A stretch of 11,310 bases of DNA from Bacteroidia bacterium (GTDB lineage Bacteria; Bacteroidota; Bacteroidia; Bacteroidales; UBA12481): NCBI GenBank assembly GCA_026391235.1, contig JAPLDV010000677.1, forward strand, positions 1 through 11,310. The letters are read 5' to 3'. The position numbers and the translations under genes are program-made. Below are positions 1 through 6,682 of the stretch, in pieces. Every line of letters begins with the position of its first letter. The first letter of the stretch is position 1. The notes beneath the pieces were generated by a model. The model was not told the origin of the DNA, did no database searches, and worked only from the letters and a program-made list of their open reading frames with translations.

Positions 1-1269
1 GTGACCGCCACTCACGATCTCCATACTGAATGCTCCATCCCGGATTTCAGGCCAGGTTAGGTCGGGCCGGTTAAACGACAAATTAGCCAGTGAGTTTAAT
101 GTTTCAAATTCCGCAATGGTACGGATCCATTCCCCGAAGGCTTCGTGAAAGTTTTTCCTCCATCGTTCAAGCCTGATCATCAGTAGGATATCCCATAAAA
201 AGAATGAATTCAGGAAAAAACTTACGATAAGGTTACCTCTCACTTCCAAACCCCAGAGAATTCCGGTCAGCCGTTTCATGATCTGGCTGGCGAGCAGTTC
301 ACCGTGTTCCAGGCTCTTTTTCTGCTCCACCAAATAGGGGGCATAGAATTCTTCCTTTTCTATGAGGTGGAGTAGTCCGGTATACTTTCTGAACAGATCG
401 AGCAGGCGCTCAAGATTTTGCTGCTCGCGGTTGATGAGTCGGGTACGGCTGATGATCAGACCGATAGGTATCAGGAAGTAAAGAAATACAGCGGAAGGTA
501 AAGAGAACGAAAAGAAATTGTTAAGAAAGGAGGGGAGAAGGAAAAGAATAGAGATGCCGAGGGTTATGATTGCGTTTATCCAAATGGCGATGGTGTAGAA
601 GCGGACTTTCCTGATTCGGTCGGGTGCATCAAGCCATGATCTGACATTCCGGTTATGCCCCTGCTCCCAGTCGGATTCCCTTGCAGTGGCCAGAAAATCC
701 TGCCGCCAGGAAAGTTTAGCCACCAGTTCCTTAACAGCCTCCTGCCGTAAGCGGACCTGTTGGGCACCGGAACCCGGATGCAGGAGCCGCTCAGCCAGAT
801 TCTCCTTGCCCAGCGGCGTGACAACCCGGTTAACAAGCCGGTAAATACTGTGATCTCCGAAAATATCAAGGTCAAAGCTATATTCATGCTGATAATCAAT
901 AAATTCAGCTCCCGGATCAAAGGCAGAATAATCTCCCAGCAAAGCCTTTATCTCATCCTGGTTGATCGCTATCAGAATCTGATAATAATTGATTCCCCGT
1001 TGGATTAAAACGGCCTTCTTTACAAGATACAGGAACCCCGCCAACAGTATCATCGGCAGAATCAGCAGGAGTGAGCATTTAAGTTTTATCGACAGATAAA
1101 CCCCAAGTACCATTAATACAAACATTATCATCCTGGCCACTACTATCCAATTGGATTTCGACTCAAGTTTCTTTTTTTGCGCCTGAAAACCTGAAATCCG
1201 CAATAGGTAAGTTTCCCTTAACTCCTCTAACGATAGAGTTGGCAACTCTATAGACTTTTCAACGGTCAT
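1..1269 (-). CDS. MutS-related membrane protein, N-terminal part (cut by window edge)
   Basis: An open frame runs from an ATG at 1267-1269 to the left edge without a stop, giving 423 residues. Two hydrophobic helices lie near residues 42-62 and 66-84, and a second pair near 226-248 and 258-275. Residues 133-163 (DLDIFGDHSIYRLVNRVV, then TPLGKENLAERLL) match the pattern of the MutS core/lever domain, where a structural stretch is followed by T-x-x-G-K/R-x-x-L. Residues 384-410 (IAEFETLNSLANLSF, then PEI) resemble the end of the MutS core just before the ATPase. The Walker A and B ATPase motifs would lie beyond the edge and are not seen. Such membrane-bound MutS-like proteins of about 600 residues are common in Bacteroidota and their role is not established; canonical mismatch repair should not be assumed. 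A palindromic repeat overlaps codons 7-13. There is no clear Shine-Dalgarno site. The family call is fairly secure, the function open. Confidence 0.8.
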   Translation of the reverse strand, partial: MTVEKSIELPTLSLEELRETYLLRISGFQAQKKKLESKSNWIVVARMIMFVLMVLGVYLSIKLKCSLLLILPMILLAGFLYLVKKAVLIQRGINYYQILIAINQDEIKALLGDYSAFDPGAEFIDYQHEYSFDLDIFGDHSIYRLVNRVVTPLGKENLAERLLHPGSGAQQVRLRQEAVKELVAKLSWRQDFLATARESDWEQGHNRNVRSWLDAPDRIRKVRFYTIAIWINAIITLGISILFLLPSFLNNFFSFSLPSAVFLYFLIPIGLIISRTRLINREQQNLERLLDLFRKYTGLLHLIEKEEFYAPYLVEQKKSLEHGELLASQIMKRLTGILWGLEVRGNLIVSFFLNSFFLWDILLMIRLERWRKNFHEAFGEWIRTIAEFETLNSLANLSFNRPDLTWPEIRDGAFSMEIVSGGH

Positions 1270-1375
1270 GTGATAAGAAAAGCGTTAATAAATAGTTGAT
1301 ATTCTGATACATACGATTAATATCGGTTTCAAATTTTCTTAAATAATAAGCTATCATAAAGTTGCCAACTCTATC
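1232..1375. repeat. Inverted-repeat pair flanking the MutS-like gene start
   Basis: Positions 1232-1251 (GATAGAGTTGGCAACTCTAT) and 1356-1375 (ATAAAGTTGCCAACTCTATC) are inverted copies that match at 19 of 20 bases. Each copy is itself palindromic around AGTTG/CAACT; 1233-1251 is a perfect 9+1+9 palindrome. The 104 bases between them hold the start codon of the MutS-like gene and part of its leader. The layout fits a short REP-type or MITE-like element, or a pair of operator sites between two divergent genes. The sequence alone does not decide between these. Confidence 0.55.
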
Positions 1376-1527
1376 TCAATTCTCAAAATTAAGAATTTGG
1401 CACTCTTTTGGATAGTATTGACCAGAAAGCAAATATTTATGGATAGTTCGATGTATACAGATATTTTTATATATTGGCACCAGTTTGTTTATTAATAACA
1501 TAACATTAATTTAATAAGGAGGAACCT
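1270..1527. promoter_or_regulatory. Divergent intergenic region with a possible promoter for the tetraheme cytochrome
   Basis: This AT-rich gap of 258 bases should hold the promoters of the divergent MutS-like and tetraheme cytochrome genes. On the plus strand, TATATTGG at 1470-1477 is an imperfect match to the Bacteroidota -7 box TAnnTTTG, about 50 bases ahead of the cytochrome start; no convincing -33 partner was found. No good box was found for the minus-strand gene. One copy of the inverted repeat (1356-1375) lies inside and could act as an operator. No small ORF or RNA gene is evident. Confidence 0.3.
1516..1522 (+). promoter_or_regulatory. Strong Shine-Dalgarno site of the tetraheme cytochrome
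   Basis: AAGGAGG lies 5 bases before the ATG at 1528. This is a near-perfect anti-16S match and stands out, because the other genes here have weak or no such site, as is usual in Bacteroidota. It fixes the start codon and suggests high expression. Confidence 0.75.
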
Positions 1528-2025
1528 ATGTTTACTAGATTTTTATCGGCGTTGTTAGTTTGTGGCCTGTTTTTGGCCGTGGCTCCGGCCAGTGCTCAAC
1601 AAAAAGAGTATATCGGAGCTGCAAAATGCAAAATTTGCCACAATAAGCCACCACAGGGTGAACAGTTCAACAAGTGGTCTGCAAGTAAGCATTCCAAGGC
1701 TATGCAGTCGTTGAAAGGTGATGAAGCTAAAAACCCGAAGTGTTTGAAATGTCATTCAACCGCAGCTGGTTTGGTTTTAAGTGATACTCAAACCATAACT
1801 GTTGCTGAAGGCGTTTCCTGCGAATCTTGTCATGGTGCAGGTAGTGCTTACAAAACACCAACCATTATGAAAGATCAGGCCAAAGCAATTGCTGCCGGTA
1901 TGATTATACCTGACGAAAATCTTTGCAAGAAATGCCATAATGCTGAAAGCCCGAATTTCAAAGGATTTGAATACAAAACGGCTTTTGCAAAAATCGCTCA
2001 CCCAAACCCGGCAAAAGTTAAATAA
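1528..2025 (+). CDS. Periplasmic tetraheme cytochrome c, cytochrome c554-like
   Basis: This 165-residue protein has a signal peptide (hydrophobic residues 5-20, likely cleavage after ASA at 23) and four heme-binding motifs: CKICH 34-38, CLKCH 72-76, CESCH 98-102 and CKKCH 133-137. The opening YIGAAKCKICH and the WSASKHSKAMQSL stretch at 50-62 are typical of the c554-type tetraheme family, in which histidines between the motifs serve as distal heme ligands. It has no membrane anchor after the signal, so a soluble periplasmic electron carrier is likely. Hydroxylamine oxidoreductase is not encoded nearby, so the nitrifier role of true c554 should not be carried over. It is transcribed alone, convergent with the 19-heme b/c fusion, which is a plausible redox partner. 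The strong ribosome binding site points to abundant product. Partnership is inferred from location only. Confidence 0.88.
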   Translation: MFTRFLSALLVCGLFLAVAPASAQQKEYIGAAKCKICHNKPPQGEQFNKWSASKHSKAMQSLKGDEAKNPKCLKCHSTAAGLVLSDTQTITVAEGVSCESCHGAGSAYKTPTIMKDQAKAIAAGMIIPDENLCKKCHNAESPNFKGFEYKTAFAKIAHPNPAKVK

Positions 2026-2045
2026 ACAACGTATTTTATGCCGAA

Positions 2046-2088
2046 CGCATTGTAGAGACGGATATATCCGTCTCTACTGTTTTATGCG
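2046..2088. repeat. REP-like palindrome between convergent genes, possible bidirectional terminator
   Basis: The arms GTAGAGACGGATA (2052-2064) and TATCCGTCTCTAC (2065-2077) form a perfect 26-bp palindrome. Outer bases CGCAT (2046-2050) and ATGCG (2084-2088) add a further 5-bp stem after short unpaired stretches. It fills most of the 68-base gap between two converging genes, where a bidirectional terminator is expected. The GTAGRGACG...CGTC core is shared with the palindrome at 8611-8631, so it probably belongs to a dispersed repeat family. Terminator function is inferred. Confidence 0.7.
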
Positions 2089-2093
2089 GGGTC

Positions 2094-4898
2094 CTATTTA
2101 TATCCAAACAGCATCGAGTAGATAATAAACCCAACCAGTATCAATCCAAAGGCTACGAATATAAATCCGAATGTTTTAATAATGTTGTAATACCAGCTTT
2201 TGGATTCCTTTTTAACCATAACCTTTTTGAGACGGCCCGATTCCTTGAGTTCTTCATATTCACGTGGCCTGTCTTTCTTGAATTCTTCAAAAGGTACAAG
2301 TCCGGTAAATATGACAGTATCCATCGGAAAAGCATCCGGGCGCAAATGGGTATTGAAAAAGTGAATGGTAAAAATAAACCCTACAGCAAGCAATGCTTCA
2401 TCGCTGTGGATAATCTGTGCCACGTTGATCAGCCAACCGGGAAAAATCTTCGTAAAAGTTTCAGGAAACCATAGGACTAACCCCGAAAATCCTATGACTG
2501 CAACACCCCAGAATACCGCCATGTAATCGAATTTTTCCCAGTATGTCCACCGTCCGTAGTTTGGCTTTGGGCCTTTGCCCATAAACCATTTAATCGTTGC
2601 ACCAAAATCCTTTATATCCTGCTTGTTAAACATCAATGAATTTTTCCCGAACACAAACTTGCCGGCCGGAATACGTTTCCTGATCTTAGTCCGGATTAAG
2701 GAGAACAGGTGAAAGGTGAAATAGCAAAAAGTGATGAAGGCCCCGAACCGGTGAATCTGCCCGGCAACATGAGCACCACCCAATAAGTTGGCCAGATAAT
2801 TCGCCCAAGCCATGTTTGAAAACTTCAGGATCATGCCGGTTAAGGCCAGCATCAGGAAGCTGATAATGACGAAAATATGCGTTAGTCGCTGACTTCGCGA
2901 AAATCTCCTGACATAGTATTTATCGGCTAAGGATTCCTTTTCCTTCTTCTTCTTGTCCCTCAAGGTTTTAAATGACCGCGGGAACCACAGGATCAGATGG
3001 ACCCCGAAGAAAACAAATACTCCGATCAGCAAACTGGTCATTGCCCAAAAGGTGTAAAACAAAACTCCGTACTTTTCCTTGTTATGGTGAGTTGCATGAG
3101 TCAAATAGCCCGTAAACCTTGTATTTGCATCAGGATGACATTTCTGGCAGGTACTCACAATATTGGCGCTGCCCACCGAGGAATTCGGATTATTTACATT
3201 CAGGATCGTGTGTGAACCATGGCAATCCGAACACTTGGCGGCTTTTGTATATCCGAGCTTATGAGCTTTCCCGTGATAGGTAAGCATATAGGTTTTCGCC
3301 GTTTCTTCATGGCATGTACCGCACTGCTGCGTAACCTCGTTCAGGAATTGATCCCCTCCTGTGGAGCCGATCACATGAGAAGTATGACAGTCGACACAGG
3401 TCGGGAACTTTTTCTTGCCATCGTTCTTGGTAATATCATGATCGCTTTTGATGTATTCGTCGTAAATACCCTTATGGCAGGTTGCACAGGTTGCCGGCAC
3501 ATTTTTCGCATAGATGGTGGAAAGTTCATTGGTCTCCTTTAGGATATTGTGCGTTGAGTGACAATCGGTACATATTGCACTAATTGTTAATCCCTTTTCA
3601 ATCAAACCTTTGCCATGAACACTGGAGGAATAATCGACCAGGGTATTCACCTGGTGCAATTCTACGTCCTTATTTGCTTTCCCATTGTTCCGGTGGCACT
3701 GACCACACATTTTCGGGATATTTGCACGGTAGGTCGGAGCCGTATCATCATACCTCGATTTTGCCTTGTGAGTGCCGTGACAATCCGTGCAATAAGGAGC
3801 ATTTTTATCCTTACGCTCATAAGCCTGACCGTGACCGCTACCGGCATACAAGGCGGAAACCTCCGCATGGCAGGCAGAACAATCAATCTTTCCGGATGTT
3901 TCACAAGGTCGCTTCAGATTGGGCGATACATCGGAATGACATTTTACGCAGGCAATGTTTTTATGAACCGAGTTGGCCAGATCTGCTTTGTCCACTTTCA
4001 TCGAAACCAGCGAGTCCCCGACCAGCTTCTGAGCAGTCGTCTGCTCATGGCATTTGATACATTCACGATCGGATATGTTGGCCACAATATTCTGAGTACT
4101 GACTTTATGCGGAATATGGCAGGAGGTACAAGGGGGAATTGCTCCGGGTTTCTCCTCCCAAAGTGCCCCTTTGATAATCTTGGTATGAACCTGTTCGATC
4201 CTGGTATGACAGACCATACAGGTTTTGGCGATATTGCTGGCTGAAATCGAGGAATTCGGACTGGTATGGGGCAGGATCAGGTGATTGCCATGGCAGTCAT
4301 TACAGGTTGCCGATACAATCAAACCCTTTTTAAATAAGCCAATTCCATGTACATCTGAACTGTAATTCTCAAGAATATTATGCTCCGAGATATTATAAAT
4401 CCGTGCAACAGGTGCCCCCTCGCGATGGCATTTGGCACATAAAACCGGAACATTCATCTTATAAGTCCTGGATTGCGGATTGGTGCCCGGTAAAATACTA
4501 TGATCACCATGACACTCCTTGCAATCAGGTGCATAAAGCGATTTTAGCTTTTTGGCCTGTCCATGAACTCCGGCCTCAAACTGCATTTCCGGTTCGGCAT
4601 GACATTTAGCGCAGCTTACCGGTTTAAGACCCTCGGGATGAGGAAACTCAGCTACAGCGGCATCTTCATGGCAGGAAATGCAGGTAACGTCCTTATGAAC
4701 TGAACCACCCAGAGTTTTTGCAGTAACATAAAGAGAGATTTTCTTACCGTTCTGTTCAATCGACAAACCCGGATCATCATGGCACATCAGACAATCTTCA
4801 TTCGATTGGGAGAAGATAGGTAAATGGCTAACAATGAATAAGATAAAGATTAGTATCGGAATCTTTCCCGCGTGTTTCAATCTCCGTTTTCCAAACAT
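2094..4898 (-). CDS. 19-heme cytochrome c fused to a six-helix cytochrome b membrane domain
   Basis: This 934-residue protein has a signal peptide (about 1-31), a periplasmic region with 19 CXXCH motifs (first at 36-40, last at 584-588), then six membrane helices near 612-640, 672-694, 714-736, 790-812, 825-850 and 905-930. Histidines in or near the helices (H674, H716, H730, H831, H846) are candidate b-heme ligands, as in HydC/FdnI-type cytochrome b. Basic loops at 646-670 and 735-747 place the heme region outside the inner membrane. Hemes 2-9 and 10-17 form a tandem duplication. The architecture resembles Geobacter CbcL, a c-type/b-type fusion that oxidises menaquinol, but with about twice as many hemes. 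A quinol:multiheme electron transfer role is therefore likely; direction and partner are unknown. It has its own putative promoter box 26 bases upstream, although the peptidase gene ends only 57 bases away. No symbol is given because orthology to CbcL is not shown. Confidence 0.9.
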   Translation of the reverse strand: MFGKRRLKHAGKIPILIFILFIVSHLPIFSQSNEDCLMCHDDPGLSIEQNGKKISLYVTAKTLGGSVHKDVTCISCHEDAAVAEFPHPEGLKPVSCAKCHAEPEMQFEAGVHGQAKKLKSLYAPDCKECHGDHSILPGTNPQSRTYKMNVPVLCAKCHREGAPVARIYNISEHNILENYSSDVHGIGLFKKGLIVSATCNDCHGNHLILPHTSPNSSISASNIAKTCMVCHTRIEQVHTKIIKGALWEEKPGAIPPCTSCHIPHKVSTQNIVANISDRECIKCHEQTTAQKLVGDSLVSMKVDKADLANSVHKNIACVKCHSDVSPNLKRPCETSGKIDCSACHAEVSALYAGSGHGQAYERKDKNAPYCTDCHGTHKAKSRYDDTAPTYRANIPKMCGQCHRNNGKANKDVELHQVNTLVDYSSSVHGKGLIEKGLTISAICTDCHSTHNILKETNELSTIYAKNVPATCATCHKGIYDEYIKSDHDITKNDGKKKFPTCVDCHTSHVIGSTGGDQFLNEVTQQCGTCHEETAKTYMLTYHGKAHKLGYTKAAKCSDCHGSHTILNVNNPNSSVGSANIVSTCQKCHPDANTRFTGYLTHATHHNKEKYGVLFYTFWAMTSLLIGVFVFFGVHLILWFPRSFKTLRDKKKKEKESLADKYYVRRFSRSQRLTHIFVIISFLMLALTGMILKFSNMAWANYLANLLGGAHVAGQIHRFGAFITFCYFTFHLFSLIRTKIRKRIPAGKFVFGKNSLMFNKQDIKDFGATIKWFMGKGPKPNYGRWTYWEKFDYMAVFWGVAVIGFSGLVLWFPETFTKIFPGWLINVAQIIHSDEALLAVGFIFTIHFFNTHLRPDAFPMDTVIFTGLVPFEEFKKDRPREYEELKESGRLKKVMVKKESKSWYYNIIKTFGFIFVAFGLILVGFIIYSMLFGYK

Positions 4899-4924
4899 AT
4901 CTATATATTTGATTACCTATTGTT

Positions 4925-4932
4925 CAAAGTTA
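4925..4932 (-). promoter_or_regulatory. Putative Bacteroidota -7 promoter box for the 19-heme gene
   Basis: TAACTTTG on the minus strand matches the TAnnTTTG consensus exactly and ends 26 bases before the ATG at 4898. No clear -33 TTG lies at the usual spacing. It suggests that the 19-heme gene can be transcribed separately from the peptidase genes upstream. Confidence 0.4.
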
Positions 4933-4955
4933 ATATTTTAACAATAAACGGATCC

Positions 4956-6680
4956 TCAGAGTTCAATATCTTTTATTCTATCTGTCGCCTTTTCAGAGTG
5001 ATATTCGAGTTTCAACTTCCCATTTCCGGATACCAAAAACTGATATTCCACCTGTCCGTATGAAGGGATCTGAAAGAACTGGATTTCTGGTTTGTATTGT
5101 TTATAGGAGGCCTCATGCCGGTATCGATCCGTCACCGGCCCGCCGGCAACCACCCGGATGTTTTTACCATCCAGTCGGAGGTAGTCCATCGGATTGATTT
5201 TCAAGCGTACCGATTGCCAGGTAATGGATGAAACTGCCTTGGAATTGACCAGCCTGACCTTAATCCTGTATAGATCTTTGCCGATCTTTTCCTTCTCAAA
5301 CACCTCCATGCTAATCTGTGGCAGGTTGAATGCGCTCACGAATATTGCCATTGCATTGCGATGGACCAGGTCCATCAGCATAAACGGCTGTGGCAGCCTT
5401 GAATTGAATTTACTCCAACCTCCGATTTCGATATTACCGTACAGCGGGTGTTTATAAGGTTTCCAGTTGGAATACATTGCGCCGTTTGTGAGATAATCGT
5501 TGAATTTGATCCGTTCGGTCGACCGTTCGTCTATCGAAGCCGGTTTGGTTGTATCGGAGCGATATGACTCGGTGTTCGACTGGAACAGTTCTCCTACCAG
5601 GGTAAATGCACCCACGATATCGTCGGTAAAATCGCCGAAATCACCCCAGGTTGTGTAAAGGTCCTTCCATGAAATCAGGTAATTGTATCCCGGAATCATT
5701 TTCTCGCTGTGCTTTCCCAGGTAATCGAACACCTCGATATCACGCCTGTCGTATTCCTGGGCACTTTTGCTGGTTGGGCCGCGCAGGATCATGCCGCCCG
5801 AATTATGAAAAGCCCAGGCAATCAGCACATTCTTCTTTGCATACAGATAATCTGCAACTGCTTTCAATCCCTTTCCTTCCAGAGGATAACTGCCGGCTCC
5901 GTCCTGCACATAATCGGGCTGCCAGTTGTAGGGGAAGTTCCGGTTTGGATCGATATAACCCGGCTCATCCTCATTAACCCGGCCGTCGTTATCGTTATCG
6001 ATTCCTTCAGTCCCCAGTAGTCGGAATTCACCCTTCTCGCCCTTTTCCACACGAACCATCAGGCGTGAATCTTTGGGATCCGTTTTGTAATCCCCGAGGG
6101 TATCACGGATTCGCATCTGGGTGATGAACCCATCTCCATCCAGATCCTCTGCCGGATCCTCATCGACCAGCCCATCGCGGTCATCATCCTTCGGAACCCT
6201 TATGCTGCGGCCTGAACCGGAACTGTTTGCATCGGCAAACCAATGATATCGGCCATCAACATTAACAGTTGGTATACAATAAATTACCGACCTGTCGACG
6301 GTTTTGGTTACCCGGTCGAGCTTGCCATATCCTGTTAAAATGTAATTGAGAAAATAGAGACACACCTCTGTTGCCTGCACTTCGTTGCCATGGATATTTC
6401 CATCGACATACACTCCGGGCTTATCCTGCTCACTGCCTGTATCAGGATTATTCACGGTAATTGACCAGATTTCGCGGCCCTCATCGCTATGGCCAACCAG
6501 TTCCAGTTTCGTTAGCTTCGGATAGGCTTTGTTGAGGGCTATCAATGCCTGGTTCACTTCATCGTAAGTGTAGTAACGATCAAACCTTAACGGAACTTCT
6601 ATCCTGTTTTGCTGAGCCGTAACTGAAATCCCTGATAAGAGAATGAAAATCAACCCGATATAGAATATTGTTCTTTTCAT
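4956..6680 (-). CDS. Secreted M14-family zinc carboxypeptidase with acidic calcium-binding-like loops
   Basis: The 574-residue product starts at the ATG at 6678-6680. An in-frame TTG at 6686 would add two residues, but the ATG has GGGAGG 9-10 bases ahead and leads straight into a signal peptide (1-22). M14 hallmarks are present: HGNE at 97-100 (zinc ligands H97 and E100), DPNRNFP at 244-250 (substrate-binding Asn/Arg), H292 in AFHNSGG (third zinc ligand) and E364 in VGELF (catalytic base). Three acidic Dx[DN]xDG-type loops at 165-174, 179-186 and 228-236 interrupt the fold between the zinc motif and NRNF and may bind calcium. Residues after about 455 look like a beta-rich C-terminal domain. 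It probably trims C-terminal residues from peptides outside the cytoplasm; the substrate is unknown. It starts 2 bases after the stop of the paralogous gene, so the two are translationally coupled. Confidence 0.88.
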   Translation of the reverse strand: MKRTIFYIGLIFILLSGISVTAQQNRIEVPLRFDRYYTYDEVNQALIALNKAYPKLTKLELVGHSDEGREIWSITVNNPDTGSEQDKPGVYVDGNIHGNEVQATEVCLYFLNYILTGYGKLDRVTKTVDRSVIYCIPTVNVDGRYHWFADANSSGSGRSIRVPKDDDRDGLVDEDPAEDLDGDGFITQMRIRDTLGDYKTDPKDSRLMVRVEKGEKGEFRLLGTEGIDNDNDGRVNEDEPGYIDPNRNFPYNWQPDYVQDGAGSYPLEGKGLKAVADYLYAKKNVLIAWAFHNSGGMILRGPTSKSAQEYDRRDIEVFDYLGKHSEKMIPGYNYLISWKDLYTTWGDFGDFTDDIVGAFTLVGELFQSNTESYRSDTTKPASIDERSTERIKFNDYLTNGAMYSNWKPYKHPLYGNIEIGGWSKFNSRLPQPFMLMDLVHRNAMAIFVSAFNLPQISMEVFEKEKIGKDLYRIKVRLVNSKAVSSITWQSVRLKINPMDYLRLDGKNIRVVAGGPVTDRYRHEASYKQYKPEIQFFQIPSYGQVEYQFLVSGNGKLKLEYHSEKATDRIKDIEL

Positions 6681-6682
6681 GA

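Noticed and set aside
576..1008. Short frames on both strands within the MutS-like region (576-920 minus, 760-1008 plus)
   Set aside because: A single uninterrupted minus-strand frame from 1269 to the left edge covers this region and gives MutS-like motifs; the short frames are in other phases.
1528..2025. True nitrifier cytochrome c554 (CycA)
   Set aside because: It has four hemes and a similar start, but it is shorter and no hydroxylamine oxidoreductase lies nearby, so only a family-level similarity is claimed.
3219..4244. Long plus-strand open frames opposite the 19-heme gene (3219-3542, 3584-4057, 3615-4244)
   Set aside because: They are antisense to a strongly supported multiheme gene, show no recognisable domain, and reflect the regular codon pattern around the CXXCH motifs.
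6131..6186. Dockerin domain in the M14 peptidase
   Set aside because: The acidic loops resemble dockerin calcium loops, but they lie inside the peptidase fold and lack the paired-helix context of dockerins.
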